From positions 1-31,716 of the forward strand of contig JBFMFE010000318.1 in NCBI GenBank assembly GCA_040752295.1: DNA of 31,716 nucleotides, read 5' to 3'. Made by a program: the position numbers and the translations under genes. Below are positions 24,349 to 31,630 of this stretch, piece by piece. Numbering within the stretch: position 1 is the stretch's first letter; each line of letters starts with the position of its first letter. The notes below the pieces were generated by a model. That model did not search any database and was not told the origin of the DNA. It worked only from the letters and a program-made list of their open reading frames with translations. This DNA comes from JBFMFE01 sp040752295. GTDB lineage: Bacteria > UBP15 > UBA6099 > JBFMBQ01.

Positions 24349-25359
24349 ATGAGGTCATTCAAAATCACGGCTCTATTGACCGCGGCGGTTCTGCTCTGCG
24401 CCGCGCGGCTCGGCAGCGAGGAGGCGGCGCAATCGGAGAAGTTTTCGCTTTATTACATCCCCGAGCGCTCCATCGTTTCGCTCGAGAGGTTCCTGACCGA
24501 CAACGAGCCGCCTCTCGTCAGGGAAACGCGGGTCTCTCCCGCTAATCCGGGAGTGGACGATCCCGTGGTGATCGCGGCGCGGATATCGAACGACGCGAAG
24601 CTCACGGAGAACCGCCCGCTTTACGCGTTCCTGCACTACTCGCTTGACGACGGCGAGACGTGGACGACAGTGGAGATGAACCAGGACGAGGGGAACGAAG
24701 ACAGCTGGTACGCCGAGATGCCGCCGGCGGGAAAGCCCGGGAGCGTGGCGTACTTTTTCACGGCGGAGGACGATGCCGGGAACCACCTCGTCGAGCTTCC
24801 CGAGACGGGGGTGGAATGGGGTGGGGTGGACGCGCCGCGGCTCACGGGACGGATCGAGGACGAGAACGACGACGAGAGGATCGTGCCGGACGATCTCGAC
24901 GTGCTCGAGGCGAAAGTGGGTTACGACGGCGAGATACTGTACTTCGCCATCCGGGTGGAGGGCGAAATCAGCAGCGGGACGGTCTCGCCGTACAATCCGT
25001 ACGTATACAGCGCGGGGATCTATTACCCGGAATCCATCGAGGACGGGAGCGTGAAGACCGACTTCGTTTTAGAGCACAGCCAGCACGCGCAGTTCGTCCT
25101 GTTCCCCGTTATCGGGCTTCTCGACACCGAGAAGGACCTCGTCGAGGTTCTCACCGCGGACGCGAGGTACTACACGGACGGAGAGCGGCTCTACATGAGG
25201 TTTCACAAGAGGGCGCTGAAGGGAGAGGATTTCGACAGGCTGCGGATCATATTCGGGACCGCGTACGCGACCGACTACAGCCCGCTGACGATCAAGCCGG
25301 TAGACGCGACGGGATTTGTCAACATCGTCCGCGTCGAGAGGCGGTTCGAGGTGCGGTGA
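24349..25359 (+). CDS. Secreted protein of unknown function, two beta-rich domains
   Basis: A 336-aa protein I cannot name. Residues 1 to about 20 are a Sec signal peptide (basic start, hydrophobic core, cleavage likely after AAR/LGS). Residues about 55-155 look like an immunoglobulin-type domain: YSLDDGETWTTVEM and GKPGSVAYFFTAEDDAGN have the pattern of surface adhesion modules. Residues about 165-336 resemble CBM9/DOMON-like beta-sandwiches (VGYDGEILYFAIRVEGEI). It may bind a carbohydrate or heme outside the cytoplasm. A GGGGAAGTG box lies upstream of the ATG, and 84 bp separate it from coaBC. Confidence 0.7.
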   Translation: MRSFKITALLTAAVLLCAARLGSEEAAQSEKFSLYYIPERSIVSLERFLTDNEPPLVRETRVSPANPGVDDPVVIAARISNDAKLTENRPLYAFLHYSLDDGETWTTVEMNQDEGNEDSWYAEMPPAGKPGSVAYFFTAEDDAGNHLVELPETGVEWGGVDAPRLTGRIEDENDDERIVPDDLDVLEAKVGYDGEILYFAIRVEGEISSGTVSPYNPYVYSAGIYYPESIEDGSVKTDFVLEHSQHAQFVLFPVIGLLDTEKDLVEVLTADARYYTDGERLYMRFHKRALKGEDFDRLRIIFGTAYATDYSPLTIKPVDATGFVNIVRVERRFEVR

Positions 25360-25397
25360 GGAGGGTTTGAAACCCGCCGCCGCGTCTTTCGACCGGG

Positions 25398-25427
25398 TTG
25401 ACTTTATGAGATCACACTTGTGATAAT
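25398..25427 (+). promoter_or_regulatory. Promoter with a palindromic spacer, upstream of the coiled-coil gene
   Basis: TTGACT (25398-25403), an 18-bp spacer and GATAAT (25422-25427). Within the spacer and reaching the -10 box, ATCACA-CT-TGTGAT (25411-25424) is a perfect inverted repeat. The predicted transcript starts only a few bases before the gene, so the 5' leader is very short, with AGGT before the ATG. Confidence 0.6.
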
Positions 25428-25438
25428 TATAGGTAGCG

Positions 25439-25825
25439 ATGTCAATAGACCTTGAGAAAGAGAAGATCAGAGTCGTCGTCCGCGAGGTCTTGAGGGAAGA
25501 GAGTCATATCCCCATTGACCTGTTTGAAAGGCTCGTTCGCGTGGAGGAGGGGCTTAAGAACCTCGCCGACATAATGGAGAAAAGATTTGGGGCAATGGAG
25601 AAAAGATTTGAGGCAATAGACAAGAGATTTGAAAGCATGATGCAATACATGGACAGTAGATTTGAGGCGGTAGACAGGAGATTTGAGGCGATGGACAAGA
25701 GATTTGAGGCGATAGACAAGAGATTTGAGGATGTGAATAACCGGTTTATCATGCTCACGATTTTCATGTCCGTTGGTTTCGCCGCGCTTGGAACTCTAAT
25801 GACCGTGTTTCAATACGTTCATTAA
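25439..25825 (+). CDS. Heptad-repeat coiled-coil protein with C-terminal membrane anchor
   Basis: A 128-aa protein. Residues 1-45 are a charged helical head. Residues 46-103 are tandem seven-residue units of the type (M/I/V)(D/E)KRFEA: three units, a four-residue insert (MMQY, 67-70), then five more. A four-residue insert is the classic stutter of long coiled coils. Residues about 104-125 are a membrane helix. The layout resembles the DUF1640/Bdr-like group of small coiled-coil membrane proteins, whose roles are unknown. It has its own promoter and palindrome. Confidence 0.8.
   Translation: MSIDLEKEKIRVVVREVLREESHIPIDLFERLVRVEEGLKNLADIMEKRFGAMEKRFEAIDKRFESMMQYMDSRFEAVDRRFEAMDKRFEAIDKRFEDVNNRFIMLTIFMSVGFAALGTLMTVFQYVH
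25574..25747 (+). repeat. 21-bp tandem repeat array within a coding region
   Basis: Imperfect 21-bp units encode the heptads of the coiled coil. Units share the core AGATTTGAGGC and are nearly identical at the DNA level, which points to recent expansion. A 12-bp insert splits the array into three and five units. Confidence 0.8.
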
Positions 25826-25890
25826 CCCGGAGACAGCGGAGAGAGATCGATCCGGGGTGGCGGGCAATCCGGGGCGAAAATCCCCTGATT

Positions 25891-26040
25891 TCACCGATTC
25901 AGGAGTTCGACGAACGCGGGGCGGTCCCTGAGAGGGTCGAGGTCGGGATCGGACGCCGCCAGTCGCCGCGCGCGTTGCGCGTGGAGGTCGAACGCCTTCC
26001 GGAGCGCCGGGTTGACTTCCGGGGAGTCGGGCTTTAACAT
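25891..26040 (-). pseudogene. Short relic ORF resembling the C-terminus of a TPR-type protein
   Basis: A 49-codon frame from an ATG at 26040 to a TGA at 25891. Its product ends ASDPDLDPLRDRPAFVELL, which matches the typical end of TPR-repeat proteins (DPDLxPLRxxPxF), preceded by a helix-like ALRKAFDLHAQRARRLA. There is no ribosome-binding site and no TPR repeats upstream, so it looks like the surviving tail of a deleted gene. A real micro-protein is less likely. Confidence 0.5.
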
Positions 26041-26077
26041 TCATTAAAAAACGGGTTCGGTTTCAGGTGACTTGAAA

Positions 26078-27559
26078 ATGGGGAATCGCGGCACAAAGCG
26101 GGCGGCGCCGAACGGCGACGGGGCGCTCATGCGCCGCGCCGGAGCTGCGGGGACGCGGGTTTTCATCGGCGTCTTCGCCGTGGTTTTCGCGGGCATGGCG
26201 GTCGGGATGGTGGTCGTTCCGTCCGTTCCGTTGTGGAGGCTCGCGGCGGCGGCGGTTTTTTCAGCGGCGCTTGCGATCGCAGCGGGGCGCATCGCGGGAA
26301 AGGCGCTGGCTGGATCGATGTCGGAGATACGGAGGGCGATAAGGAGGATCAACGAAGGCGATCTTTCGGGGTTGGCGGCGGGTGGTTACGCGCGCGGCGG
26401 GGCTGGCGGCGTCGCGTCGGAGATGGAGAAGCTTCTCGCCGGACTGCGGGAGACCGCACTCGAGTTGAGCCGGCAGGACAGGCGGATCGAGGAGTTGAGC
26501 GAAGTGAAGAAGAAGATGGAGCGGATAAACCTCGAGCTGAACCACCGTCTCATCGAGCTGTACATCATACACGAGATAACCAACGCGGTAAGCTCCACGC
26601 TCGAGTTGGATGAGGTGCTCGGGAAGATAATGGAAACGATCCATTCGTTCCTGAAGGTTCACGACTTCTGCATTCTCCTGTACAACGAGGCGACGGACGC
26701 GCTGGAGGTGAAGTCGCACTTCGGGGTCGAGGTGGAGGGGCTTTCAGACGTCCGGTTCCGCCCGGGAGAGGGGATCACCGGAAAGGTGTTCGAGACGGGC
26801 AGGGCGCGGATCGTGGAGGACGTCCATAAGGAAGACGAATACAAGTTCTACCATGGATTAAGGAACGACGTGCGTTCGTTTCTGAGCGTTCCCCTCGTCG
26901 TTCGCGGCAGACCCATCGGGGTTCTGAACCTCCATTCGGGGGAGACTGGGGCGTTCAGCGAGGAGGAACGCAGCCTCTTTCAGTGGGTGGCGAACCAGGT
27001 GGCGATGGCGATTGACAACGCGAGGCTGTTCGAGATGACGAAGACCCTGTCGGTCACCGATCCGCTCACCGGGATGTACAATCACGGGTACTTTCAGGAG
27101 AAGCTTTCGGAGGAGGTGGAGCGGACGCGCAGGTACCACCGCCCGATGTCGCTGCTGATGGTGGACGTTGACCATTTCAAGAGGGTGAACGACAGGTTCG
27201 GTCATCTGCACGGCGACGACGTGCTGCGGGACCTGGCGCGGCTTCTGAGGGGACGCCTGAGGCTCGTGGACATAAGCGCGAGGTACGGCGGGGAGGAGTT
27301 CGCGGCGATACTTCCCGAAGCGACCGTCAACGAGGCGAAGATCGTGGGCGAGCGCCTGAGGCGGACGGTCGAAGAGCACGATTTTGTTCTGAAGGACCTG
27401 AAGAGGACGATCAACATCACGATAAGCGTCGGCGTGGCGTCGCTCGGCGACGGCTCGCTGACGAAGGACGAACTGATAAACCACGCCGATCACGCTCTGT
27501 ATCTTGCCAAGACGTCGGGGAGGAACCGCGTCCGCGCCGCGACGGGCGACAGGCTGTGA
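26078..27559 (+). CDS. Membrane-bound GAF-GGDEF diguanylate cyclase
   Basis: A 493-aa enzyme that makes cyclic di-GMP from two GTP. Two membrane helices occupy about 24-44 and 50-72 with only a short outside loop. A HAMP-like linker and coiled coil follow (to about 165), then a GAF sensor domain (about 170-320), then the GGDEF domain (about 325-490). The active site RYGGEEFA lies near 400. RLVD five residues upstream is an intact inhibitory I-site, so product feedback is expected. The ATG at 26078 is preferred over TTG 26072 because AGGTGA lies 7 bp upstream. The small external loop suggests the signal is read by the GAF domain. Confidence 0.93.
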   Translation: MGNRGTKRAAPNGDGALMRRAGAAGTRVFIGVFAVVFAGMAVGMVVVPSVPLWRLAAAAVFSAALAIAAGRIAGKALAGSMSEIRRAIRRINEGDLSGLAAGGYARGGAGGVASEMEKLLAGLRETALELSRQDRRIEELSEVKKKMERINLELNHRLIELYIIHEITNAVSSTLELDEVLGKIMETIHSFLKVHDFCILLYNEATDALEVKSHFGVEVEGLSDVRFRPGEGITGKVFETGRARIVEDVHKEDEYKFYHGLRNDVRSFLSVPLVVRGRPIGVLNLHSGETGAFSEEERSLFQWVANQVAMAIDNARLFEMTKTLSVTDPLTGMYNHGYFQEKLSEEVERTRRYHRPMSLLMVDVDHFKRVNDRFGHLHGDDVLRDLARLLRGRLRLVDISARYGGEEFAAILPEATVNEAKIVGERLRRTVEEHDFVLKDLKRTINITISVGVASLGDGSLTKDELINHADHALYLAKTSGRNRVRAATGDRL

Positions 27560-27633
27560 GCGGTTCCCGGGCGGCACGTCCGCGCCGGGCGGAAAGCCTT
27601 TCATTTCCGCAGGCGTCGGAAAGAGGAAGAGAT

Positions 27634-27719
27634 GCCCGGAGCGTGAAATACATCCACTCGCGTTCTTTTCGGCGTCATTCGCGTCTTTGAGCGATGGAGA
27701 AGCATTTTTCGCTCCGGGC
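27634..27719. repeat. 86-bp inverted-repeat element between convergent genes
   Basis: GCCCGGAGCG (27634-27643) and CGCTCCGGGC (27710-27719) are perfect 10-bp arms around 66 bp. The interior holds TCGCGT/GGCGTC/TTCGCGTC-type short direct repeats. It could act as a bidirectional transcription block for the converging genes or be a miniature repeat element. Confidence 0.5.
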
Positions 27720-27726
27720 GGCATGT

Positions 27727-28548
27727 TTAAGGGCGTTGCTTCCCGAAACAGCCGTAGACCGCTTTGAGCAGCCCGGGATGTCTTGAGGCGGCGACTGCGG
27801 CGCGCCTTTCGAGGTCTATGGGAAGCGAATGCAGGGGCGCGCCGCGCTCGTCGGAGACGATGCCCCCGGATTCCTCCATCACGATTTTCGCGGCGGCGTA
27901 GTCGAGGACGCGGCTTTTTTTGACGTGGAGGAAGAGATCGGCGGCGCCGACGGCGGCGTAGGAAATCCCCAGCGCCATGACGCCCATCACCCTGATCTTG
28001 TCTATTCTGGGGAGGAGCGGCATGAGGGAGTTGAGTTTCTCCAGTCCCTCCGGGAGTTCGAGCCAGAGCAGATCGAAGTGATCCTTTTTGGGGATTTCAG
28101 CGATGGGTTTTCCATTGAAAAAAGCTTTTCCCGCGCCCTTCCAGGCGTAGAACTCGGCGCCGTCGGCGTGGTTCATGACGTAGCCGAAGACGCCGGACGC
28201 CATGGTGGGTCCGTCGTAGACGGCGATTGAGAGGGCGTAGAGCGGGATGCCCATTTTCGCGTTCGTGCTTCCGTCAATGGGGTCAATGACGACGAGGGGG
28301 TAGTCGGCGCCGAAGTCCACGGTTCCCGTTTCCTCGGAAAGGACGCGGAAACGTTCTCCAGCGGCACGGAGTTTATCGAGGTGGGCGAAGGCGATCTTTT
28401 CGGCGAGGGCGTCGAGGTAGACCGTCTCGTCGCCGCCCGCCCCGCTGGCGCTGACGACCTTTCTGCCGCGCGCGCCGCCGGCGAGGGGAACGACCTCCCG
28501 GCGGATTTCCCGCGCTATGTTTCTGGAAACTTCGAGCCAGTCAGTCAT
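27727..28548 (-). CDS. Inositol monophosphatase-family phosphatase
   Basis: A 273-aa Mg2+-dependent phosphatase. Metal ligands are visible: Glu72 or Glu73 in SEETG, and Asp89 and Asp92 in DPIDGSTN (89-96). The C-terminal signature VLDYAAAKIVMEESGG has Leu where most members have Trp (WDxAAG). That variant and the overall spacing recall archaeal-type IMPase/fructose-1,6-bisphosphatase, so inositol phosphate, FBP or PAP are all possible substrates. Its ATG lies inside the 3' end of ftsY (8-bp overlap), implying coupled translation. Confidence 0.88.
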   Translation of the reverse strand: MTDWLEVSRNIAREIRREVVPLAGGARGRKVVSASGAGGDETVYLDALAEKIAFAHLDKLRAAGERFRVLSEETGTVDFGADYPLVVIDPIDGSTNAKMGIPLYALSIAVYDGPTMASGVFGYVMNHADGAEFYAWKGAGKAFFNGKPIAEIPKKDHFDLLWLELPEGLEKLNSLMPLLPRIDKIRVMGVMALGISYAAVGAADLFLHVKKSRVLDYAAAKIVMEESGGIVSDERGAPLHSLPIDLERRAAVAASRHPGLLKAVYGCFGKQRP

Positions 28549-29503
28549 GTGGCGCCGCCGTCCTCGCGGGCTGTCCGCCGCCGGGCGGTTTCATCGGCTC
28601 CAGGAGCGCCCTCGCGAATTCGTCCGGGTGGAATGGGACGAGGTCGTCGAGTCCTTCTCCGACGCCGAGGAAGGCGATAGGGATTTTCCACTCGTCGAGG
28701 ATGGAGAGGATCGCGCCGCCTCCGGCGGTGCCGTCGAGCTTGGTCAGCACGATGGCGTCCAGGGGGACCGCTTCGTTGAACAGCCTGACCTGGTTGAGGG
28801 AGTTCTGCCCGAGCGTGGCGTCGAGAACGAGCCAGGAGAGGATTCGTTCGGCGCCCGCCTTGCCCGTTGCGACGCGCCTGATCTTTCTCAATTCCTCCAT
28901 GAGGTTGACCTTTGTGTGGAGTCTGCCGGCGGTGTCGGCGAGGAGGAAGCCGGCGTTTTTAGCGCGCGCCGAGGCTATGGCGTCGAAGATGACCGCGGAG
29001 GGGTCGGCGCCTTCGCTCTGCCTGACGATGGGGACGCCGATGCGTTTCGCCCACACCTCAAGCTGGTCAGCCGCCGCCGCGCGGAAGGTGTCGCACGCCG
29101 CCATCATCACGCTCCTGCCCTCGCCCTTCAGTCTGTGGGCGAGTTTGGCGATCGTGGTGGTTTTTCCCGAGCCGTTGACGCCCGCGAAGAGGATGACGGA
29201 GAAACCGCCGGGGAGTTGCGGCGCGGCGGGGGGCGTGCCGGGGGCGAGCATCGCGGCGATGGCGTTCTTTGCGGTCTCGACCGCGGTTTCGGGGGTTTTC
29301 GTTTTCGTCCTTGCGAGGTTTTCCCTGACGGCGGCGATGATTTTCCGCGCGGTGGGGAGTCCGACGTCGGCGAGCAGAAGCGTTGCCTCGAGGTCGTCGA
29401 AAAAATCGTCTCCAATGGTGTTGTGCCGCCCGACGAGCGAGCCGAAACCCTCCGCCAGGGCGTTTCTCGTGCGGGCGATGCCCGATTTCAGTTTTTCAAA
29501 CAC
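28541..29503 (-). CDS. ftsY: Signal recognition particle receptor FtsY
   Basis: A 320-aa GTPase that receives ribosome-SRP complexes at the membrane. The N domain (about 1-95) is followed by the G domain: P-loop GVNGSGKTTT (108-117), DTAGRLHTKVN near 192, and TKLDGTAGGG near 252. The long acidic A domain of E. coli FtsY is absent, as in many bacteria. The GTG start at 29503 is supported by AGGTGA 6 bp upstream. SRP-cycle DATLGQNSLNQ shows Leu where DATTGQN is usual. Confidence 0.95.
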   Translation of the reverse strand: MFEKLKSGIARTRNALAEGFGSLVGRHNTIGDDFFDDLEATLLLADVGLPTARKIIAAVRENLARTKTKTPETAVETAKNAIAAMLAPGTPPAAPQLPGGFSVILFAGVNGSGKTTTIAKLAHRLKGEGRSVMMAACDTFRAAAADQLEVWAKRIGVPIVRQSEGADPSAVIFDAIASARAKNAGFLLADTAGRLHTKVNLMEELRKIRRVATGKAGAERILSWLVLDATLGQNSLNQVRLFNEAVPLDAIVLTKLDGTAGGGAILSILDEWKIPIAFLGVGEGLDDLVPFHPDEFARALLEPMKPPGGGQPARTAAPHD

Positions 29504-29782
29504 GCCGGTTCACCTGAGCCGAACGACCGCCGAAGGGAGCGGCGCCCGCCCGGTCTTCGATTCCCCGCCTCCCGCCGTCGGCGCGCCCGGGTTCGCGCCG
29601 CGGGGCTGCCTGTCTGCGTGCCCGTCTGCCGTAACGGAAACGGCACAGGCAGGCAACGCACGGGCAGGCGCCGGGCGGAAAAGACGCGGCGCGGAGAGCG
29701 ATACAGGGGAACAGTTTACCCGGCGTTCGGGGGCAGGTCAAAGGCGCGGATTTCGAAACGGCGCCGGGCGGAGGCGGCGGTA
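29504..29782. other. G+C-rich intergenic stretch upstream of ftsY
   Basis: No gene is supported on either strand. It contains the imperfect hairpin at 29606-29669, and the degenerate PIN gene begins at its right edge. I see no convincing promoter for ftsY. Confidence 0.5.
29606..29669. repeat. Imperfect hairpin with GCAGGC words
   Basis: A stem with several bulges pairs 29606-29632 with 29640-29669: TGCCGT/ACGGCA next to a 7-base loop, then TGCGT/ACGCA and GCC/GGC blocks. A smaller hairpin with the same GCCTGC/GGCAGGC vocabulary occurs at 31554-31576, suggesting a short repeat family. Confidence 0.4.
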
Positions 29783-30132
29783 TTCGGCGAGATTTAGAGA
29801 GCCATGTGTGTAACCTTCAAGAATGTTTACCTTGTTGACTCACACTATGGTCTTCGCCCTGACGATGTGTGCCGGATTTCAGCTTACCAGAAAATCCATG
29901 TTGTTCACCGTGGCTGCGGCAACATGAACCAAATCCCGGCAGGCTTTGTCCGGAACCAGACCGGCTTCGGCATACTTCTCGCCGGTTCGTCAATTTCACC
30001 GGTAATCACAAGTTCTTCCGGCTTAAGTTTCGCGGTTTTCTCAAGAAGTTTCTTCTTTGTCGGCAAAGGCGCGTCGTCGGCAAAAAGGAAATTCAAGAGC
30101 GATGTCTCAATGTAAAGTTTCAGTCGCTCCAC
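29783..30132 (-). pseudogene. Degenerate PIN-domain (VapC-like) gene
   Basis: The frame from 30132 begins RLKLYIETSLLNFLFADDAP, which closely matches the N-terminus of the intact PIN protein at 30934. About 55 residues are then missing, and the frame resumes at KLLEKTAKLKPEELVITGEIDE. Near 29985 it shifts to another frame that reads KYAEAGLVPDKACRDLVHVA and so on, the normal C-terminal half. In that frame, TGA at 29879-29881 replaces an expected Trp (family SWNPAH), and TGA at 29840-29842 interrupts KTIV-VNKVN. A deletion, a frameshift and two stops make it non-functional. Confidence 0.8.
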
Positions 30133-30288
30133 GTTTTTATTTTGCTTCAATCCGGTGTTTATTCCCAGCGCGGGTTGCTTCGGACTCCGGGGCGGGGCGA
30201 CCATGCGGATAAAGGTTTTTAATGGAAAGCGGCAGTTAGAGTAGATTTGCGATTACGGTGAAAAAGCGGGAAATATTCAGTTCATTGT

Positions 30289-30468
30289 TTATCTCGTAAC
30301 TTTTGAAAGTCTGCGCAGTTTGACTCCGCTTTCCTTTTCGAATTCATCCGACAGCTTCTTGTCATATGCAATCTGCTCTTCAGATGATAAACCCTTTGTT
30401 TCTTCATACTGTTTGCGCCTGATCTCACGTATCTCCAGCATCGCTTTGGATTCTTCAATCTTCTTCAA
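30289..30468 (-). CDS. Small charged protein, likely partner of the PIN-domain protein
   Basis: A 59-aa protein starting at TTG. GGAGGTGA (30482-30475), close to a full anti-16S match, lies 6 bp before it, which strongly supports a real gene. It overlaps the 3' end of the PIN gene by 14 bp and is translated with it. The product is highly charged and helical, with IREIRRKQYEETKGLSSEEQ and a basic end. Small proteins of this pattern (IRxxxYEETKxLSxEE) are common next to PIN genes in candidate phyla, from memory, and are presumed antitoxins. No DNA-binding motif is visible. Confidence 0.75.
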   Translation of the reverse strand: MKKIEESKAMLEIREIRRKQYEETKGLSSEEQIAYDKKLSDEFEKESGVKLRRLSKVTR

Positions 30469-30934
30469 TGTTTATCACCTCCTGAGGTGTGTGAATCTGA
30501 ATTTCATAATAGCCTTGAATACGATTTGTCGCGTTTACCAGATCGTAAGTTCTCATTTTTACAAGATGTTTTTGGTTCCAACTTATCAATGCCTTCATCC
30601 CATTAACAGACGCATGCGCCAGATGCAACAGATCTCTGAAATGAATTCTTGTCAGAACGCCGTTTTGGACGTATGCCTCCGCGAGGCTGCGGACCTCCTC
30701 GTCTGTCTCGAGCAGAATCGGATTGTACTTCTCAACCAGTTTATGTAGTGCATGGCGTTTGGCATCGGCGGCATCTCTGAATTCCGCCCTGACTGTTTCC
30801 GATATAAATATCTCGTATCTTTCTGATTCGATCTCTTTGAAAAACAGTTCAGTCGCGGCCTTCTTCTCCGGTGCATCATCGGCGAACAAGAATCCCCAGA
30901 CCGATGTCTCGACATAGAGCTTCAGCTTCTTCAC
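30455..30934 (-). CDS. PIN-domain protein (VapC-like ribonuclease)
   Basis: A 159-aa PIN domain. It begins KLYVETSVWGFLFADDAPEK: the usual first catalytic Asp is here Glu9 (ETS), as in this subgroup. Other acidic positions are Asp19/Asp20 and Glu46 in ISETVRAEF. The C-terminal half has HFRDLLHLAHASV (Asp101) and SWNQKHLV, the family's terminal motif. PIN toxins cut tRNA or rRNA and depend on a bound antitoxin. The small gene overlapping its 3' end is the likely partner; order toxin-first is the reverse of most vapBC pairs. The neighbouring pseudogene is a paralogue, and similarity continues upstream of both starts. Confidence 0.85.
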   Translation of the reverse strand: MKKLKLYVETSVWGFLFADDAPEKKAATELFFKEIESERYEIFISETVRAEFRDAADAKRHALHKLVEKYNPILLETDEEVRSLAEAYVQNGVLTRIHFRDLLHLAHASVNGMKALISWNQKHLVKMRTYDLVNATNRIQGYYEIQIHTPQEVINIEED

Positions 30935-30986
30935 AGTTTCATTTTACTTCAGGACAGGATTTCTTTCCAGCGCAAACGCCATAGCG

Positions 30987-31415
30987 TTACATGTCGTCTC
31001 TCGTCCTTTTTGAATAATATTTAACATTGTCGAGGCACTTGTAGCCCAAGCTTTCGAACAGGGCGATCGATTCAGGGTTTGTGTCGAAGATCAAGGAACA
31101 ATAGACCGGCAATCCCAATGTGGCAAATTCCTTTTCAAGCGCTTTTACCAGATCGGTTGCGATGCCTTTTCTTCTTTGAACAGGGTCAACGGCCACTCGA
31201 TTGATCCATCCTTTGCGGTTGTCATGGCTTCCGACGGCAACACCTACAATTCTATCATTCTCTTCGGCAGCGAGCATTAAGAAGCCCTGTTTTTCTATTT
31301 GTTTTCGCATAGCTTCTTTTGAATCACGTCCGGCGGGCTTGTATTCAAGCCCTGCTCGGAGCCAGAGCCCTATGATTTCGTCGTAGTCCTCAATTATTAT
31401 TTTCCTGATTTTCAT
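30987..31415 (-). CDS. GNAT-family N-acetyltransferase
   Basis: A 142-aa acetyltransferase of RimI-like length. The acetyl-CoA-binding motif A is WINRVAVDPVQRRKGIATDL (about 70-89), with the Q/RxxGxA signature in QRRKGIA. NPESIALFESLGYK is the usual C-terminal GNAT motif. The acceptor could be a protein N-terminus or a small molecule. It lies 52 bp upstream of the PIN gene on the same strand and is richer in A+T than the core genes. No clear Shine-Dalgarno sequence is seen. Confidence 0.9.
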   Translation of the reverse strand: MKIRKIIIEDYDEIIGLWLRAGLEYKPAGRDSKEAMRKQIEKQGFLMLAAEENDRIVGVAVGSHDNRKGWINRVAVDPVQRRKGIATDLVKALEKEFATLGLPVYCSLIFDTNPESIALFESLGYKCLDNVKYYSKRTRDDM

Positions 31416-31553
31416 CGTTTCGGGAATTTCTATAGTATGTGCACTATTTGTCGTTTGATTTCTATAAAACTATCAAATAACTATCAGTAAATCAACGGCT
31501 GCTCAAATTGCATGTTTGTTACAGCAGTCATTACCGTCTTTTTGCCCCCGCCC

Positions 31554-31576
31554 GCCTGCGTGACGCGCCGGCAGGC
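31554..31576. repeat. Short GCCTGC/GCAGGC hairpin
   Basis: GCCTGC (31554-31559) and GCAGGC (31571-31576) form a 6-bp stem around 11 bases. It shares words with the hairpin at 29606-29669 and lies just upstream of the outward promoter. Confidence 0.35.
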
Positions 31577-31590
31577 AGGAGCGGAGACCC

Positions 31591-31618
31591 TTGACGGCGG
31601 CAAGCGAGCGAGTATAAT
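31591..31618 (+). promoter_or_regulatory. Strong sigma70-type promoter facing out of the window
   Basis: TTGACG (31591-31596), a 16-bp spacer and TATAAT (31613-31618). Transcription would start near 31625 and run past the window end. No plus-strand gene begins before the window ends. Confidence 0.7.
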
Positions 31619-31630
31619 CGTGAAAAAGGG

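Noticed and set aside
25796..26044. 82-aa minus-strand frame
   Set aside because: Low-complexity Pro/Arg product; the overlapping 49-codon frame has a recognisable protein ending instead.
28517..29797. 426-aa plus-strand frame
   Set aside because: Shadow opposite ftsY with no domain; ftsY has complete GTPase motifs.
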